In this document: positions 27,266 to 35,718 of the stretch, piece by piece
Numbering within the stretch: position 1 is the stretch's first letter
Layout: each line of letters starts with the position of its first letter
Assembly: GCF_001422645.1 (NCBI RefSeq)
Contig: NZ_LMLR01000013.1
Span: 168,464 to 232,463 of the forward strand
Length of the DNA: 64,000 nt
Reading direction: 5' to 3'
Source: Arthrobacter sp. Leaf69
Lineage (GTDB): Bacteria; Actinomycetota; Actinomycetes; Actinomycetales; Micrococcaceae
Notes under the pieces: generated by a model
The model's database searches: none
What the model saw: only the letters and a program-made list of their open reading frames with translations
What the model was told of the DNA's origin: nothing
Made by a program: the position numbers and the translations under genes

Positions 27266-27343
27266 GGCTCGCCCATTTCACGTGCGAGTGTGCCGCACTG
27301 GCCGTCGCTGGCGGCTCGCCCATTTCACGTGCGAGTGTGCCGC
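27266..27343. repeat. Pair of 31-bp direct repeats
   Basis: Identical 31-base copies at 27266-27296 and 27313-27343, period 47. Each contains CTCGC...GCGAG inverted ends around TTTCACGT. They lie just beyond the 3' end of the DUF222/HNH gene. Confidence 0.85.
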
Positions 27344-27474
27344 GAATGATCTGCTGCCCCCGTCAGAAGGCCTTGATGACCCCAGCTGATGCCGTGCCGT
27401 CGCAAGTGGGCGTCCCTGAAGCCTGTGGGAGAGCCAGAGGGCGGATCCGAGTTCACCCGACGCAACTGCCGGTG

Positions 27475-29634
27475 TCAGGCGGCGGTGTTGAGGTTGGCGG
27501 GGTGGAAGTAGTTGTTGCGTCGGGGGTTTTGGCGTGGGTCGATGTGCGGGGGCGGGATGAACCAGGGGATGCCGGTGCGGATTTGGATGGTCCATTGCTC
27601 TTTGTGGATCACGTGGTGGTGGTGTTTTTGGCGTGGGTCGATGTGCGGGGGCGGGATGAACCAGGGGATGCCGGTGCGGATTTGGATGGTCCATTGCTCT
27701 TTGTGGATCACGTGGTGGTGGTGTGAACAGAGCAGTACGCCGTTCTCGGTTCCGGTGGGTCCGCCGCGGGACCAGTAGGTGATGTGGTGGGCTTCGCACC
27801 AGGGGGCGGGGATGGTGCAGCCGGGGAAGGCGCAGCCCTGGTCGCGGGCGGTGAGGGCTTTGCGGATGTGGGGCGGAGTGATGTGGTGGGCTTCGCACCA
27901 GGGGGCGGGGATGGTGCAGCCGGGGAAGGCGCAGCCCTGGTCGCGGGCGGTGAGGGCTTTGCGGATGTGGGGCGGGAAGACCCGGGAGGCGCGTCCGATG
28001 TCCAGGATCCGGCCTTCGCCGCCGAGCAGGACCGGGATGATGTCGGCGTCGCAGGCCATCTTCCGGGCCGTGGCGGCGGTGACAGGGCCGGTGAAGAGCA
28101 TGTTGCCGGTGTGCCCCTTTGGTGCGTTGGGCCGGAAGAAAGGTCCTGTGGCCTCACTGGCCGTGGTGTGGTCTGGGCTGGTTCCGGTCCGGTCGGCGTC
28201 GCTGGTGATGTGTTCGAGGCGGGCGAGGAGGTCGCGGTAGTCGATGGTGACCATGACCTGCGGGCGGAGTCCTCCGGTGGCGGGCAGCGAGCCGGTGGCG
28301 AGGGCGACTTTGCAGGCGCCGACGAGGCCGTCCAGGCGTTTCTGCTGCTGCGAGCGGAGGTCCAGGCACGCGGCACCGGGGTCATTTTCCGGCGTGCCGG
28401 CGGCACCGGAGGGACCCTCACAGTCTGCCGCGCCTCCCTCGTCTCCAGGTGCCGCGCCCGTCCTGGTGGGGGTGGTGCGGGGGTTGGTGGCGTTGTTCAT
28501 GACGGTGAGGAGGTGTTCGAATTGTTCGGCGGTCGCGAAGATTTCGAGATGCTGCAGTCCGTGGCGGGGTTTGCGGATGAAGGCGCCCTGGAGTTGGCGG
28601 AGGAGTTCTTCGGTGGGTTCGGCGCCGTCCTGGTCCAGGGCGTCGGTCCAGTTCCGGGCTGAGAGTCCGTGGCGGGGTTTGCGGATGAAGGCGCCCTGGA
28701 GTTGGCGGAGGAGTTCTTCGGTGGGTTCGGCGCCGTCCTGGTCCAGGGCGTCGGTCCAGTTCCGGGCTGCGAGGGCGAGGAGGTCGGGGTCGTTCTCGGC
28801 TGCGGTGCGGGTCAGGGCGTGTTCCATCCCGGCGGCGGCCTCGGGGTTGCAGGTGTGCCGGACCCGGTCCAGGGCCAGGGTGATGATGGTCGCGGCCCGG
28901 GACGAGACCTCGCCGGCGGCGACGGCGGCACCGAGTTCCTCCCGTACCGGGGGCAAGGGGTCCCCGGAGAATCCCTGCCGCGGCAGCAGATCCCCGGCGA
29001 GGGCGAGCCGGCGGCGGGCCTCGGCGGCGCTGATCCGCAGCCGCGCCCGCAGGAACTCCGTGGTGTTCCGGTACCCGTCGTCCACGGCCATCCGGGACTC
29101 CGCGGCGCCCCCCGAGCCGGATGCCGCGACAGCGCCTACGGAACCCGCGGCACCTCCCGATCGGGATGCAGCCACCGCGCCGGACGCGTCATCAGGCCCG
29201 GTGCTGCCGTGGCCGGAGTCGTCCCGCCAGCCGGTGGCCCACGCCGTCTCGCCGTCCGCTGCCGCCGCGCCGAACGCGTTGCCGGGCCCGCCGGTGCCGT
29301 CGGCGGAGTCGTCGCGCCAACCGGTGGTCCACGCCGTGCTTGCTTTCGGGGCGGCGGTGGCCTGTTCCCGGGTCCGGTCCACTGCACCGGCCGCCACGAC
29401 CTGCAAGTATTCCGCAACCCGCGAGAGCTCCTCGACCGTGCCGGCGAAATCCGCCGCCTCCCGGAAATCCCACAAGGCGGCGTCCCCGACCGCCGTCGCC
29501 GCCGCCTCCCGGAGCAACGCCAGAGCGGAGTCCATGCCCGCAACACCGGCCACACCGGAGGGCCCCGCCGGAGCGATGCCCCGGCCCGAGTCCTCAACGG
29601 CGATGAAATCCCTCACGGCTTCCATGGAACTCAC
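27475..29634 (-). CDS. DUF222/HNH endonuclease-type protein with internal duplications, 719 aa
   Basis: Member of the multicopy actinobacterial DUF222-HNH family: an N-terminal helical DUF222 region (RLRISAAEARRRLALAGDLLP), a middle part, and a C-terminal HNH motif CAFPGCTIPAPWCEAHHIT...WSRGG...NGVLLCSHHH. Three segments are tandemly duplicated in frame: a 36-aa block in the middle, 33 aa covering the Cys/His part of the HNH, and 33 aa after the LLC. Without them the protein would be about 617 aa, a normal size. The nuclease core is therefore partly doubled and may be inactive. GTG 29634 or ATG 29625 may be the start; no ribosome binding site is seen. Confidence 0.85.
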   Translation of the reverse strand: MSSMEAVRDFIAVEDSGRGIAPAGPSGVAGVAGMDSALALLREAAATAVGDAALWDFREAADFAGTVEELSRVAEYLQVVAAGAVDRTREQATAAPKASTAWTTGWRDDSADGTGGPGNAFGAAAADGETAWATGWRDDSGHGSTGPDDASGAVAASRSGGAAGSVGAVAASGSGGAAESRMAVDDGYRNTTEFLRARLRISAAEARRRLALAGDLLPRQGFSGDPLPPVREELGAAVAAGEVSSRAATIITLALDRVRHTCNPEAAAGMEHALTRTAAENDPDLLALAARNWTDALDQDGAEPTEELLRQLQGAFIRKPRHGLSARNWTDALDQDGAEPTEELLRQLQGAFIRKPRHGLQHLEIFATAEQFEHLLTVMNNATNPRTTPTRTGAAPGDEGGAADCEGPSGAAGTPENDPGAACLDLRSQQQKRLDGLVGACKVALATGSLPATGGLRPQVMVTIDYRDLLARLEHITSDADRTGTSPDHTTASEATGPFFRPNAPKGHTGNMLFTGPVTAATARKMACDADIIPVLLGGEGRILDIGRASRVFPPHIRKALTARDQGCAFPGCTIPAPWCEAHHITPPHIRKALTARDQGCAFPGCTIPAPWCEAHHITYWSRGGPTGTENGVLLCSHHHHVIHKEQWTIQIRTGIPWFIPPPHIDPRQKHHHHVIHKEQWTIQIRTGIPWFIPPPHIDPRQNPRRNNYFHPANLNTAA
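27527..27724. repeat. 99-bp perfect tandem duplication in the HNH gene
   Basis: 27527-27625 and 27626-27724 are identical over 99 bases; flanking bases differ. It duplicates 33 codons in the C-terminal tail. Confidence 0.95.
27779..27976. repeat. 99-bp near-perfect tandem duplication in the HNH motif
   Basis: Period 99; 98 of 99 positions match. It doubles the CxxPGC...WCEAHH segment, the metal-binding and catalytic part of HNH. Confidence 0.95.
28556..28771. repeat. 108-bp near-perfect tandem duplication in the HNH gene
   Basis: Period 108; 106 consecutive bases match (28556-28661 versus 28664-28769). It doubles 36 codons of the ARNWTDALDQDGAEP block. Confidence 0.95.
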
Positions 29635-29705
29635 ACTAGTGGCGAGCTACGACAAAATAGCGCCGGCCAGCACCGGGCACACACTTGGGCCAACTTCACC
29701 CCGCT

Positions 29706-29819
29706 GGCGCCCGATCCCGTCCCGCCGGCACCGGATGCCACCGGCGCCCGATCCCGTCCCGCCGGCGCCCGATCCCGTCCCGCCGGCACCGGATGCCACC
29801 GCCGCCCGATCCCGTCCGC
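29706..29819. repeat. GC-rich tandem repeat upstream of the HNH gene
   Basis: Four copies of a GCCCGATCCCGTCC-containing unit of 21-36 bases. The gap 29635-30240 contains no supported gene; it is proline-codon-rich low-complexity DNA whose right end must hold the def promoter. Confidence 0.75.
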
Positions 29820-30240
29820 CAACACCGGAGGGCGGCAGCGCCGCTCCGGTAACCACACCGCCCGATCCAGCGCCGATCCGGTCCGCAATTGTGCCCCGGG
29901 CTGGCCGCACGTCGCAGAGCGCACCTGTGCCGCAACCAAGCCTCACCCGCGCCTCACCCGCGCCGCTGACCGCACCCGCGATCCATCCCGCGCGCGTCCC
30001 CGCACGCCGCACCCCGCACGCCGCATCCGGGCGGCCCTCGGCGATCCCCGCACGCCGCACCCGCGATCCACCCCGCGAGCGGAAACCGGGCCGCCCGGCC
30101 GTTCCGTGCCGTCCACCCCGCCCATCACCACCAACAGTCCACCCCACCCAGCCCGATCAACAGCCGCCGTCCGGGCCACGCTCGGTGTGCAACTAAACTG
30201 GACTGGATCCGCCGCCGCCCACCGTAAGGACAGATTGCAC

Positions 30241-30837
30241 ATGGCCATTTTGAATATCCGCATCATCGGGGATCCTGTGCTGCGCACAGTTGCCGATCCC
30301 GTGACGGAATTCGGGCCTGAGCTGGCGAAGCTGGTTGCCGACATGACCGAAACCATGGAGGACGTGGACGGCGCGGGCCTGGCCGCACCCCAGGTCGGCG
30401 TCAGCCAGCGAGTCTTTACCTACCGGATCCACGGTGTCGAGGGGCACATCATCAACCCGGTGCTGGAAAACAGCGACGACTTCCAGCCCGACGAGGTGGA
30501 AGGCTGCCTCTCCATCCCCGGCCTCGGGTTCCCGGTCCGCCGGCACCGGCACACGCGCGTCACCGGCGTGGACCTGCACGGAAACCCCGTCACCGTTGAA
30601 GGCGAAGGCATGCTGGCCCGTGCCTTCCAGCACGAAACCGACCATCTGGACGGGATCCTGTTTACCGACCGCCTGGAAGGCGAGGACCGCAAGGCCGCCC
30701 TGCGCGCCATCCGGAACGCCAACTACGACTCCATCGCCGAGCAGACGACGGCGAAGCGCGCCAAGACGGTCGGCACCAGCTTCGGGTCCAGCGCCGCAGG
30801 CTCTGGCAGTTTCGGCTCCTTCGGAAACGCCCAGTGA
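30241..30837 (+). CDS. def: Peptide deformylase, 198 aa
   Basis: Metal hydrolase that removes the formyl group from nascent N-formyl-methionine. All three signatures are present: GAGLAAPQVG (44-53), EGCLS with metal ligand C89, and HETDH with H131, E132 and H135. The C-terminal Gly/Ser-rich tail (GSSAAGSGSFGSFG) is extra. Start ATG 30241. It overlaps fmt by GTGA, giving the classic def-fmt operon continuing into rsmB. Confidence 0.97.
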   Translation: MAILNIRIIGDPVLRTVADPVTEFGPELAKLVADMTETMEDVDGAGLAAPQVGVSQRVFTYRIHGVEGHIINPVLENSDDFQPDEVEGCLSIPGLGFPVRRHRHTRVTGVDLHGNPVTVEGEGMLARAFQHETDHLDGILFTDRLEGEDRKAALRAIRNANYDSIAEQTTAKRAKTVGTSFGSSAAGSGSFGSFGNAQ

Positions 30838-31754
30838 AAGTTCTCTTCGCGGGGACCCCGGCTGTGGCAGTGCCGTCCCTGGATGCGCTCGTGGCGGCAG
30901 GATTCGACGTCGTCGCCGTCCTCACCCGCCCGGACGCGCCGCTGGGCCGCAAACGGGTACTGACGCCGTCGCCCGTTGCTGCCCGGGCCGCGGAACTGGG
31001 CATCGACATCATTCACGCCGCCAAGGTCGACGCCGCGGTGACCGAGCAGATCGCGGCCGCCGGCCCGGACGCCGCTGCAATCGTGGCCTACGGCGGGCTC
31101 ATTCCCCGGGCGGCGTTGAACATTCCCCGGCATGGCTGGATCAACCTGCACTTCTCGTTACTGCCGGCCTGGCGCGGCGCAGCCCCGGTGCAGCGCTCCC
31201 TCATTGCCGGCGACGACGTCACCGGGGCTGTCACTTTCCAGCTGGAGGAAGGTCTGGACACGGGCCCGGTGTTCGGCACCCTGACCGAAGCCGTCCGCCC
31301 CGACGACACCGCCGGGGCGCTCCTAGAGCGGCTGTCGCACAGCGGTGCCGTGCTGCTGACTCAAACGCTGTCCGCCGTCGACGCCGGCAAGGCGGCAGCG
31401 GTCCCGCAGCAGGGCGAAGTGAGCCTGGCCCCGAAACTCACCCTCGAGGACGGCCGGCTCGACTGGACGCAACCCGCCCTCGCAATCGGGCGGCGGGCGC
31501 GCGGAGTCACTCCGGAGCCCGGCGCCTGGACCACCCTGGACGGCCAGCGGGTCAAGCTGGAACCGGTCGTGCTGCGGCCCGGCGGCCCGGCGTTGACACC
31601 GGGGCAGCTGGCCCTGGAGGGCAAGACTGTCCTGGTGGGAACCGGTTCGCATCCGGTACAGCTCACCCGGATCCAGCCTTCGGGCAAGAAAATGATGACC
31701 GCCGCCGACTGGGCGCGCGGACAGGCAACACTTGAAAGCGTGGTATTCGAATGA
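30834..31754 (+). CDS. fmt: Methionyl-tRNA formyltransferase, 306 aa
   Basis: Formylates initiator Met-tRNA using 10-formyl-tetrahydrofolate. It starts KVLFAGTPAVAVPSL and carries the catalytic loop NLHFSLLPAWRGAAPVQ (Asn, His) and LDTGPVF (Asp), with the C-terminal anticodon-arm-binding domain after about residue 205. GTG start overlaps the def stop by four bases and its stop overlaps the rsmB start by four bases. Confidence 0.97.
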   Translation: MKVLFAGTPAVAVPSLDALVAAGFDVVAVLTRPDAPLGRKRVLTPSPVAARAAELGIDIIHAAKVDAAVTEQIAAAGPDAAAIVAYGGLIPRAALNIPRHGWINLHFSLLPAWRGAAPVQRSLIAGDDVTGAVTFQLEEGLDTGPVFGTLTEAVRPDDTAGALLERLSHSGAVLLTQTLSAVDAGKAAAVPQQGEVSLAPKLTLEDGRLDWTQPALAIGRRARGVTPEPGAWTTLDGQRVKLEPVVLRPGGPALTPGQLALEGKTVLVGTGSHPVQLTRIQPSGKKMMTAADWARGQATLESVVFE

Positions 31755-33391
31755 GCGAGTCCGGGAGCGGCAGCGGCCGCGGCAACGGCCCCCAGCGCGG
31801 CGCCGGCCAGGGCGGCCAAGGCAGTCAGCGCGGCGCCGGCCAAGGGGGCCAGGGTGGCCGGGGACGGGACGGCAGCCAGCGGAACGCGCAGGGCCGGGAA
31901 CGCAACCGCGGACCGCAGCGCGGCTTCACCGAGAACGCGCCCTCCCAGCGCACCCGTCGCGCCGACCCCGCCCGGCTCGTGGCCTTCGAAGTGCTGCGCG
32001 CGGTCGCCTCCGAGGATGCCTACGCCAACCTCGTGCTGCCAGCCCGGATCCGGCACCACGGCCTGGACAAGCGCGACGCCGGCTTCGCCACGGAACTGAG
32101 CTACGGCGCACTGCGCGGCCAGGGCACCTACGACGCGATCCTGGCCCGTTGCGTGGACCGGCCGCTCGATCAGCTGGACCCGGCCATCCTCGACGCGCTC
32201 CGGATCGGCGCCCACCAGTTGCTGGCCATGCGCGTCCCCGCGCACGCCGCACTGGACCAGACCGTCGGCCTGGCCCGCGCCGTGATTGGTGCCGGACCGT
32301 CAGCCCTCATCAACGCCGTGCTGCGCAAAGTTTCAGCCCGCACCCTGGAGGAGTGGCTGGACCTGCTGCTCAGCGATGAGACGGACGAAACGAAGCAGGC
32401 CGCCATCCGCTACGCCCACCCGGAGTGGATTGTGCGGGCGCTCCGGCAGTCCCTCGTGGCGCACGGACGTCCCGTCACCGAAATCAGTGACCTCCTCGAG
32501 GCGGACAACGCCGCGCCGGTGGTCAACCTCGTGGCGCTCCCCGGGCTTGGCAGCCTGGACGAGGCCCTTGAAGGCGGCGCCACACCCGGCGAACTCGTCG
32601 AAGGCTCGGCGCTTTCCAGCGGCGGAGACCTCGGCCGGCTCGCCTCCGTCCGCGAAGGCACCACCCGCGTCCAGGACGTCGGCTCCCAGCTGGTGGCCCG
32701 CGCCATGGCCGCCGTCGATCTGGGCGGCAGCAGCCAGGGGACCGGCAGCCCAGCCGGCGAAGAGTCAGCCGGCAGTCCAACCGAAAAGCCAGCCGAACGC
32801 TGGTTGGACATGTGCGCCGGTCCCGGCGGCAAGGCGGCCCTGCTCGGCGCCCTCGCCCGGGAGCACGGCGCCACCCTGCTGGCCAACGAACCGGCGCCGC
32901 ACCGCGCCAAACTGGTTCGTCAGGCCCTCGCGGCTGTGCCGCACGAGGTCTGGCATGTGCGCACCGGTGACGGCCGCGAGGTGGGTACCGAGATGCCGGA
33001 GAGCTTTGACCGTGTGCTCGTCGACGCCCCCTGCACCGGACTCGGCGCCCTGCGCCGCCGCCCGGAATCGCGCTGGCGCCGGACGCCTAAGGACCTGACG
33101 GACCTGGGCCCGCTCCAGCGCGAACTGCTCAAGTCCGCGCTGGCGGCCGTGAAGCCCGGCGGCGTCGTGGCCTACGTGACGTGCTCGCCGCATCCGGCCG
33201 AAACGACCGCCGTCGTGAGCGATGTGCTGCGTAAACGCGACGATCTTGAACTGCTCGACGCCGGCGCCGCGCTGGACAGCGTCAGCCTCACGGGCCACCT
33301 CGACGCCGGACACGAACTCACCGCCCAGCTCTGGCCGCACGTGCACCGGACGGACGCCATGTTCCTGGCGCTCATCCACAAAAAGGCCTGA
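31751..33391 (+). CDS. rsmB: 16S rRNA m5C967 methyltransferase, RsmB family, 546 aa
   Basis: Methylates 16S rRNA cytosine 967. After a Gly/Arg/Gln-rich tail of about 65 residues (unstructured, RNA-binding character), a NusB-like domain runs to about 210, then the Rossmann methyltransferase with SAM motif DMCAGPGGK and the two catalytic cysteines in DAPCTGLGALRRRPE and YVTCSPHPAET. Length is above the E. coli enzyme (429) because of the N-terminal tail and a Ser/Gly/Pro insert before the SAM motif. Last gene of def-fmt-rsmB. Confidence 0.94.
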   Translation: MSESGSGSGRGNGPQRGAGQGGQGSQRGAGQGGQGGRGRDGSQRNAQGRERNRGPQRGFTENAPSQRTRRADPARLVAFEVLRAVASEDAYANLVLPARIRHHGLDKRDAGFATELSYGALRGQGTYDAILARCVDRPLDQLDPAILDALRIGAHQLLAMRVPAHAALDQTVGLARAVIGAGPSALINAVLRKVSARTLEEWLDLLLSDETDETKQAAIRYAHPEWIVRALRQSLVAHGRPVTEISDLLEADNAAPVVNLVALPGLGSLDEALEGGATPGELVEGSALSSGGDLGRLASVREGTTRVQDVGSQLVARAMAAVDLGGSSQGTGSPAGEESAGSPTEKPAERWLDMCAGPGGKAALLGALAREHGATLLANEPAPHRAKLVRQALAAVPHEVWHVRTGDGREVGTEMPESFDRVLVDAPCTGLGALRRRPESRWRRTPKDLTDLGPLQRELLKSALAAVKPGGVVAYVTCSPHPAETTAVVSDVLRKRDDLELLDAGAALDSVSLTGHLDAGHELTAQLWPHVHRTDAMFLALIHKKA

Positions 33392-33406
33392 CCAACAGGG
33401 AATACT

Positions 33407-33426
33407 AGGCGCGGGGGCCCGCGCCT
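33407..33426. terminator. GC hairpin between rsmB and rpe
   Basis: AGGCGCGGG and CCCGCGCCT form a compact stem-loop 16 bases after rsmB. No U-run follows; it may attenuate or stabilise the transcript. Confidence 0.35.
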
Positions 33427-33462
33427 CCACAAGGACACCGCAGCAGAACGACAAGGAATCAC

Positions 33463-34119
33463 ATGGCCAAGTGCTGTATCAACCCGAGCATTCTTTCCGC
33501 CGACTTTGCCAATCTCGAAGCCGAGCTGCAGAGAATCAGCACCGCCGATGCGGTCCACGTGGACGTTATGGACAACCACTTTGTGCCCAACCTCTCGCTG
33601 GGGTTGCCGGTGGTTGCGCGGCTGCAGGAAATCAGCCCGGTGCCGCTGGATGCGCACCTGATGATCGAGCACGCGGACCGCTGGGCTCCGGCCTACGCCG
33701 ACGCCGGAGTCGCCTCCGTGACATTCCACGCCGAGGCATCGATTGCCCCGATCAAACTGGCGCGGGAGCTTCGGGCGCGCGGGGCCAAGGCAGGGCTGGC
33801 GCTACGGCCGGGCAGCGGTGTGGAACCCTTCCTGGACATGCTCGGCGAGATCGACATGCTGCTCATCATGACCGTGGAGCCGGGTTTTGGCGGCCAGGAA
33901 TTCCTCGACCTCACACTCCCCAAGATCCGCCGCGCCCGCGCGGCGATTGACGCGTCCGGCCTGGATGTGGCCCTGCAGGTCGACGGCGGCATCACCGCGG
34001 ATACCATCTGGCGTGCCGCGGACGCGGGCGCCAACGTCTTCGTGGCCGGTTCCGCCGTCTACGGCGCGGAAGATCCGGCGGACGCCATCGAGCGCCTTCG
34101 CGCCGCCGGCCAGCGCTAG
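33463..34119 (+). CDS. rpe: Ribulose-phosphate 3-epimerase, 218 aa
   Basis: Interconverts ribulose 5-phosphate and xylulose 5-phosphate. TIM barrel with [13 protein letters not shown] at the start, [13 protein letters not shown] (metal His and Asp), [11 protein letters not shown] and [12 protein letters not shown], and the phosphate-binding VDGGITADT. Ribulose 5-phosphate is also the precursor used by RibB, which fits its place directly ahead of the rib operon. The interval after it, 34120-34486, holds the FMN riboswitch and leader. Confidence 0.97.
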   Translation: MAKCCINPSILSADFANLEAELQRISTADAVHVDVMDNHFVPNLSLGLPVVARLQEISPVPLDAHLMIEHADRWAPAYADAGVASVTFHAEASIAPIKLARELRARGAKAGLALRPGSGVEPFLDMLGEIDMLLIMTVEPGFGGQEFLDLTLPKIRRARAAIDASGLDVALQVDGGITADTIWRAADAGANVFVAGSAVYGAEDPADAIERLRAAGQR

Positions 34120-34247
34120 CCGGCGCACCGGCGGCAGCGCAAGCGGGCACCGGCGCGGCGGGGGCGAAAAATGACGCGCTCCGTAACATCACGACGGCGG
34201 GAATAGCCAAAGCTACCCGGCGGTTGTGCCAGAATAGCAAGACACAT

Positions 34248-34393
34248 ACGTGCTCCGGGGTCGGTGTAAGTCCGAACCGGCGGTTATAGTCCGCGACCCG
34301 CGAGCCGGCACTTCCCTCGGGAAGGCTGCCGGCAGACGGTTGAACCGGTGGAACTCCGGTACCGACAGTTAAAGTCTGGATGAGAGAAGCACG
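34248..34393 (+). promoter_or_regulatory. FMN riboswitch (RFN element)
   Basis: Conserved RFN blocks are all present in order: the 5' closing strand ACGTGCTCCGGGG, GTCGGTGTAAGTCCGAACCGG, the ACGGTTGAACCGGTGGAACTCCGG block, the ACCGACAGTTAAAGTCTGGATG block and closing GAGAAGCACGT. It should shut off ribD expression when FMN is abundant. The expression platform appears to be translational or processive, because no U-tract terminator follows. Confidence 0.95.
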
Positions 34394-34450
34394 TACAGCT
34401 GTTACTGCGGAGCCCTGTGGCGCCGCGGAAGTTCGCTGTCGTATACCCCC

Positions 34451-34508
34451 GGAGCCATCGCGGCTTTGAGGGAAGGAACGACACACATGCACTCTCTGCG
34501 ATGGCTCT
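34451..34508 (+). promoter_or_regulatory. Expression-platform hairpin downstream of the FMN riboswitch
   Basis: 34451-34463 pairs with 34496-34508: a 13-bp stem with two G-U pairs, whose core GAGCCATCGC / GCGATGGCTC is a perfect 10-bp inverted repeat. The 32-nt loop holds the Shine-Dalgarno GGAAGGA (34471-34477) and the ATG (34487) of a 20-codon ORF. Confidence 0.6.
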
Positions 34509-34549
34509 TCACCACCACTCCGGTCTTCGAAAGCCCGGTGGCAGGTTGA
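34487..34549 (+). CDS. Candidate 20-codon upstream ORF of ribD
   Basis: ATG 34487 follows GGAAGGA by nine bases and the frame reads MHSLRWLFTTTPVFESPVAG then TGA at 34547-34549. The stop shares its A with the ribD ATG (TGATG at 34547-34551). Translation of this ORF would open the 3' arm of the hairpin and re-initiate at ribD, which has no good ribosome binding site of its own. The peptide is probably not functional itself. This could be chance, but position, ribosome binding site, hairpin and exact stop-start overlap all agree. Confidence 0.5.
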   Translation: MHSLRWLFTTTPVFESPVAG

Positions 34550-35718
34550 TGAGCGTCAAACACACCACACACGAGGCGGCGGACGGCACCGCTGCCAGGG
34601 ACGTTGCAGTTCCCGCCGGAGCAGGTTTCAGTGCGACCGAGGCCGCGGCCATGGAGGCCGCCCTGGCAGCTGCCCTGGAGGGGCCCCGGGGCGCGAACCC
34701 GCTGGTGGGCGCCGTCGTGATCGCCGCAGACGGAACTCTGTTGGTGACGGGCTACCACCGCGGGGCGGGCACCGCCCACGCGGAAGCCGACGCGATTGAC
34801 CAGGCAAAAGCCGCCGGCCACGACCTCAACGGCACCACCATGGTGGTCACCCTGGAGCCCTGCAACCACTGCGGCCGCACGGGTCCCTGCGCGCAGGCGA
34901 TCATCGAGGCCGGAGTTGCGGACGTCATCTACGCGATCGACGATCCGCACGACCCCGCCGCCGGCGGCGCGGCCACTTTGCGCGCCGCAGGGGTCCGCGT
35001 CCGCTCCGGGCTCGGCGCAGAGGCCGCACTGGAGCTGAACCGGCGCTGGTTCGACGCCGTTGCCGCCAGGCGTCCCTTCGTCACCCTGCACATCGCGCAG
35101 ACCCTCGACAGCCGGATCGCCGCCAGCGACGGCACCAGCCAGTGGATCTCCAGTCCGGAATCGCTGGCTGACAACCACGCCCTGCGCGGACGGATCGACG
35201 CGATCCTGGTGGGAACCCAGACGGTGCTCGTTGACAACCCGCGCCTCACGGCCCGCGGCCCCGACGGAACCCAGGCCGGCGAGCAGCCGCTGCGCGTCGT
35301 GATGGGCTACCGCGGGATCCCCGAGGGCGCCGCAATCAATGGCGACGACGGCAAGGTCCTCCACCTGCCCACGCGTGACCCGCGGGAAGCGCTGGATGAG
35401 CTGTTCTCGGCCGGAGTCCGGCACCTCATGGTGGAAGGCGGCTCCCGGATCCTCAGCGCGTTCCTGGCCGCCGGACTCGTCGACGAACTCATCGTCTACC
35501 TCGCCCCGACGCTCCTCGGGTCCGGCACGCCGGCACTGGAGGACCTCGGCATCACCACCCTCGCCGACGCCCAGCGCTGGGAATGGGACCTTGCGTCCGG
35601 CGGGGCGGTCCAGGTGCTTGGCCGCGACCTGCGGCTGCACTTGCGCCCCGCTACCAACACTTCATCCGCTTCAAACCCGCTCCGCGCCAGCGCGGACACT
35701 GCCGCAGGAGGCATCTGA
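34549..35718 (+). CDS. ribD: Bifunctional riboflavin biosynthesis deaminase/reductase, 389 aa
   Basis: Deaminates the pyrimidine intermediate made by GTP cyclohydrolase II, then reduces its ribosyl side chain. The deaminase zinc site is H77, E79 (HAE), C105 and C114 (PCNHCGRTGPC); the reductase domain begins near 150 (RPFVTLHIAQTLDSRIA) and has MVEGGSRIL. Start ATG 34549 overlaps the upstream ORF stop. First enzyme gene of ribD-ribE-ribB-ribA-ribH under the FMN riboswitch. Confidence 0.96.
   Translation: MSVKHTTHEAADGTAARDVAVPAGAGFSATEAAAMEAALAAALEGPRGANPLVGAVVIAADGTLLVTGYHRGAGTAHAEADAIDQAKAAGHDLNGTTMVVTLEPCNHCGRTGPCAQAIIEAGVADVIYAIDDPHDPAAGGAATLRAAGVRVRSGLGAEAALELNRRWFDAVAARRPFVTLHIAQTLDSRIAASDGTSQWISSPESLADNHALRGRIDAILVGTQTVLVDNPRLTARGPDGTQAGEQPLRVVMGYRGIPEGAAINGDDGKVLHLPTRDPREALDELFSAGVRHLMVEGGSRILSAFLAAGLVDELIVYLAPTLLGSGTPALEDLGITTLADAQRWEWDLASGGAVQVLGRDLRLHLRPATNTSSASNPLRASADTAAGGI

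Noticed and set aside
26820..27323. Minus-strand frame reading a repeated Ala-Pro-Ser-His pattern
   Set aside because: It is only the translation of the 21-bp array and lacks a ribosome binding site.
27527..28771. Possible CRISPR or phase-variable array
   Set aside because: The repeats are in-frame coding duplications of 99-108 bp without unique spacers.
28244..30196. Long plus-strand open frames opposite and upstream of the HNH gene
   Set aside because: Ser/Arg/Pro-rich translation, repeats of the HNH duplications in antisense, and no start signals; noise from GC bias.
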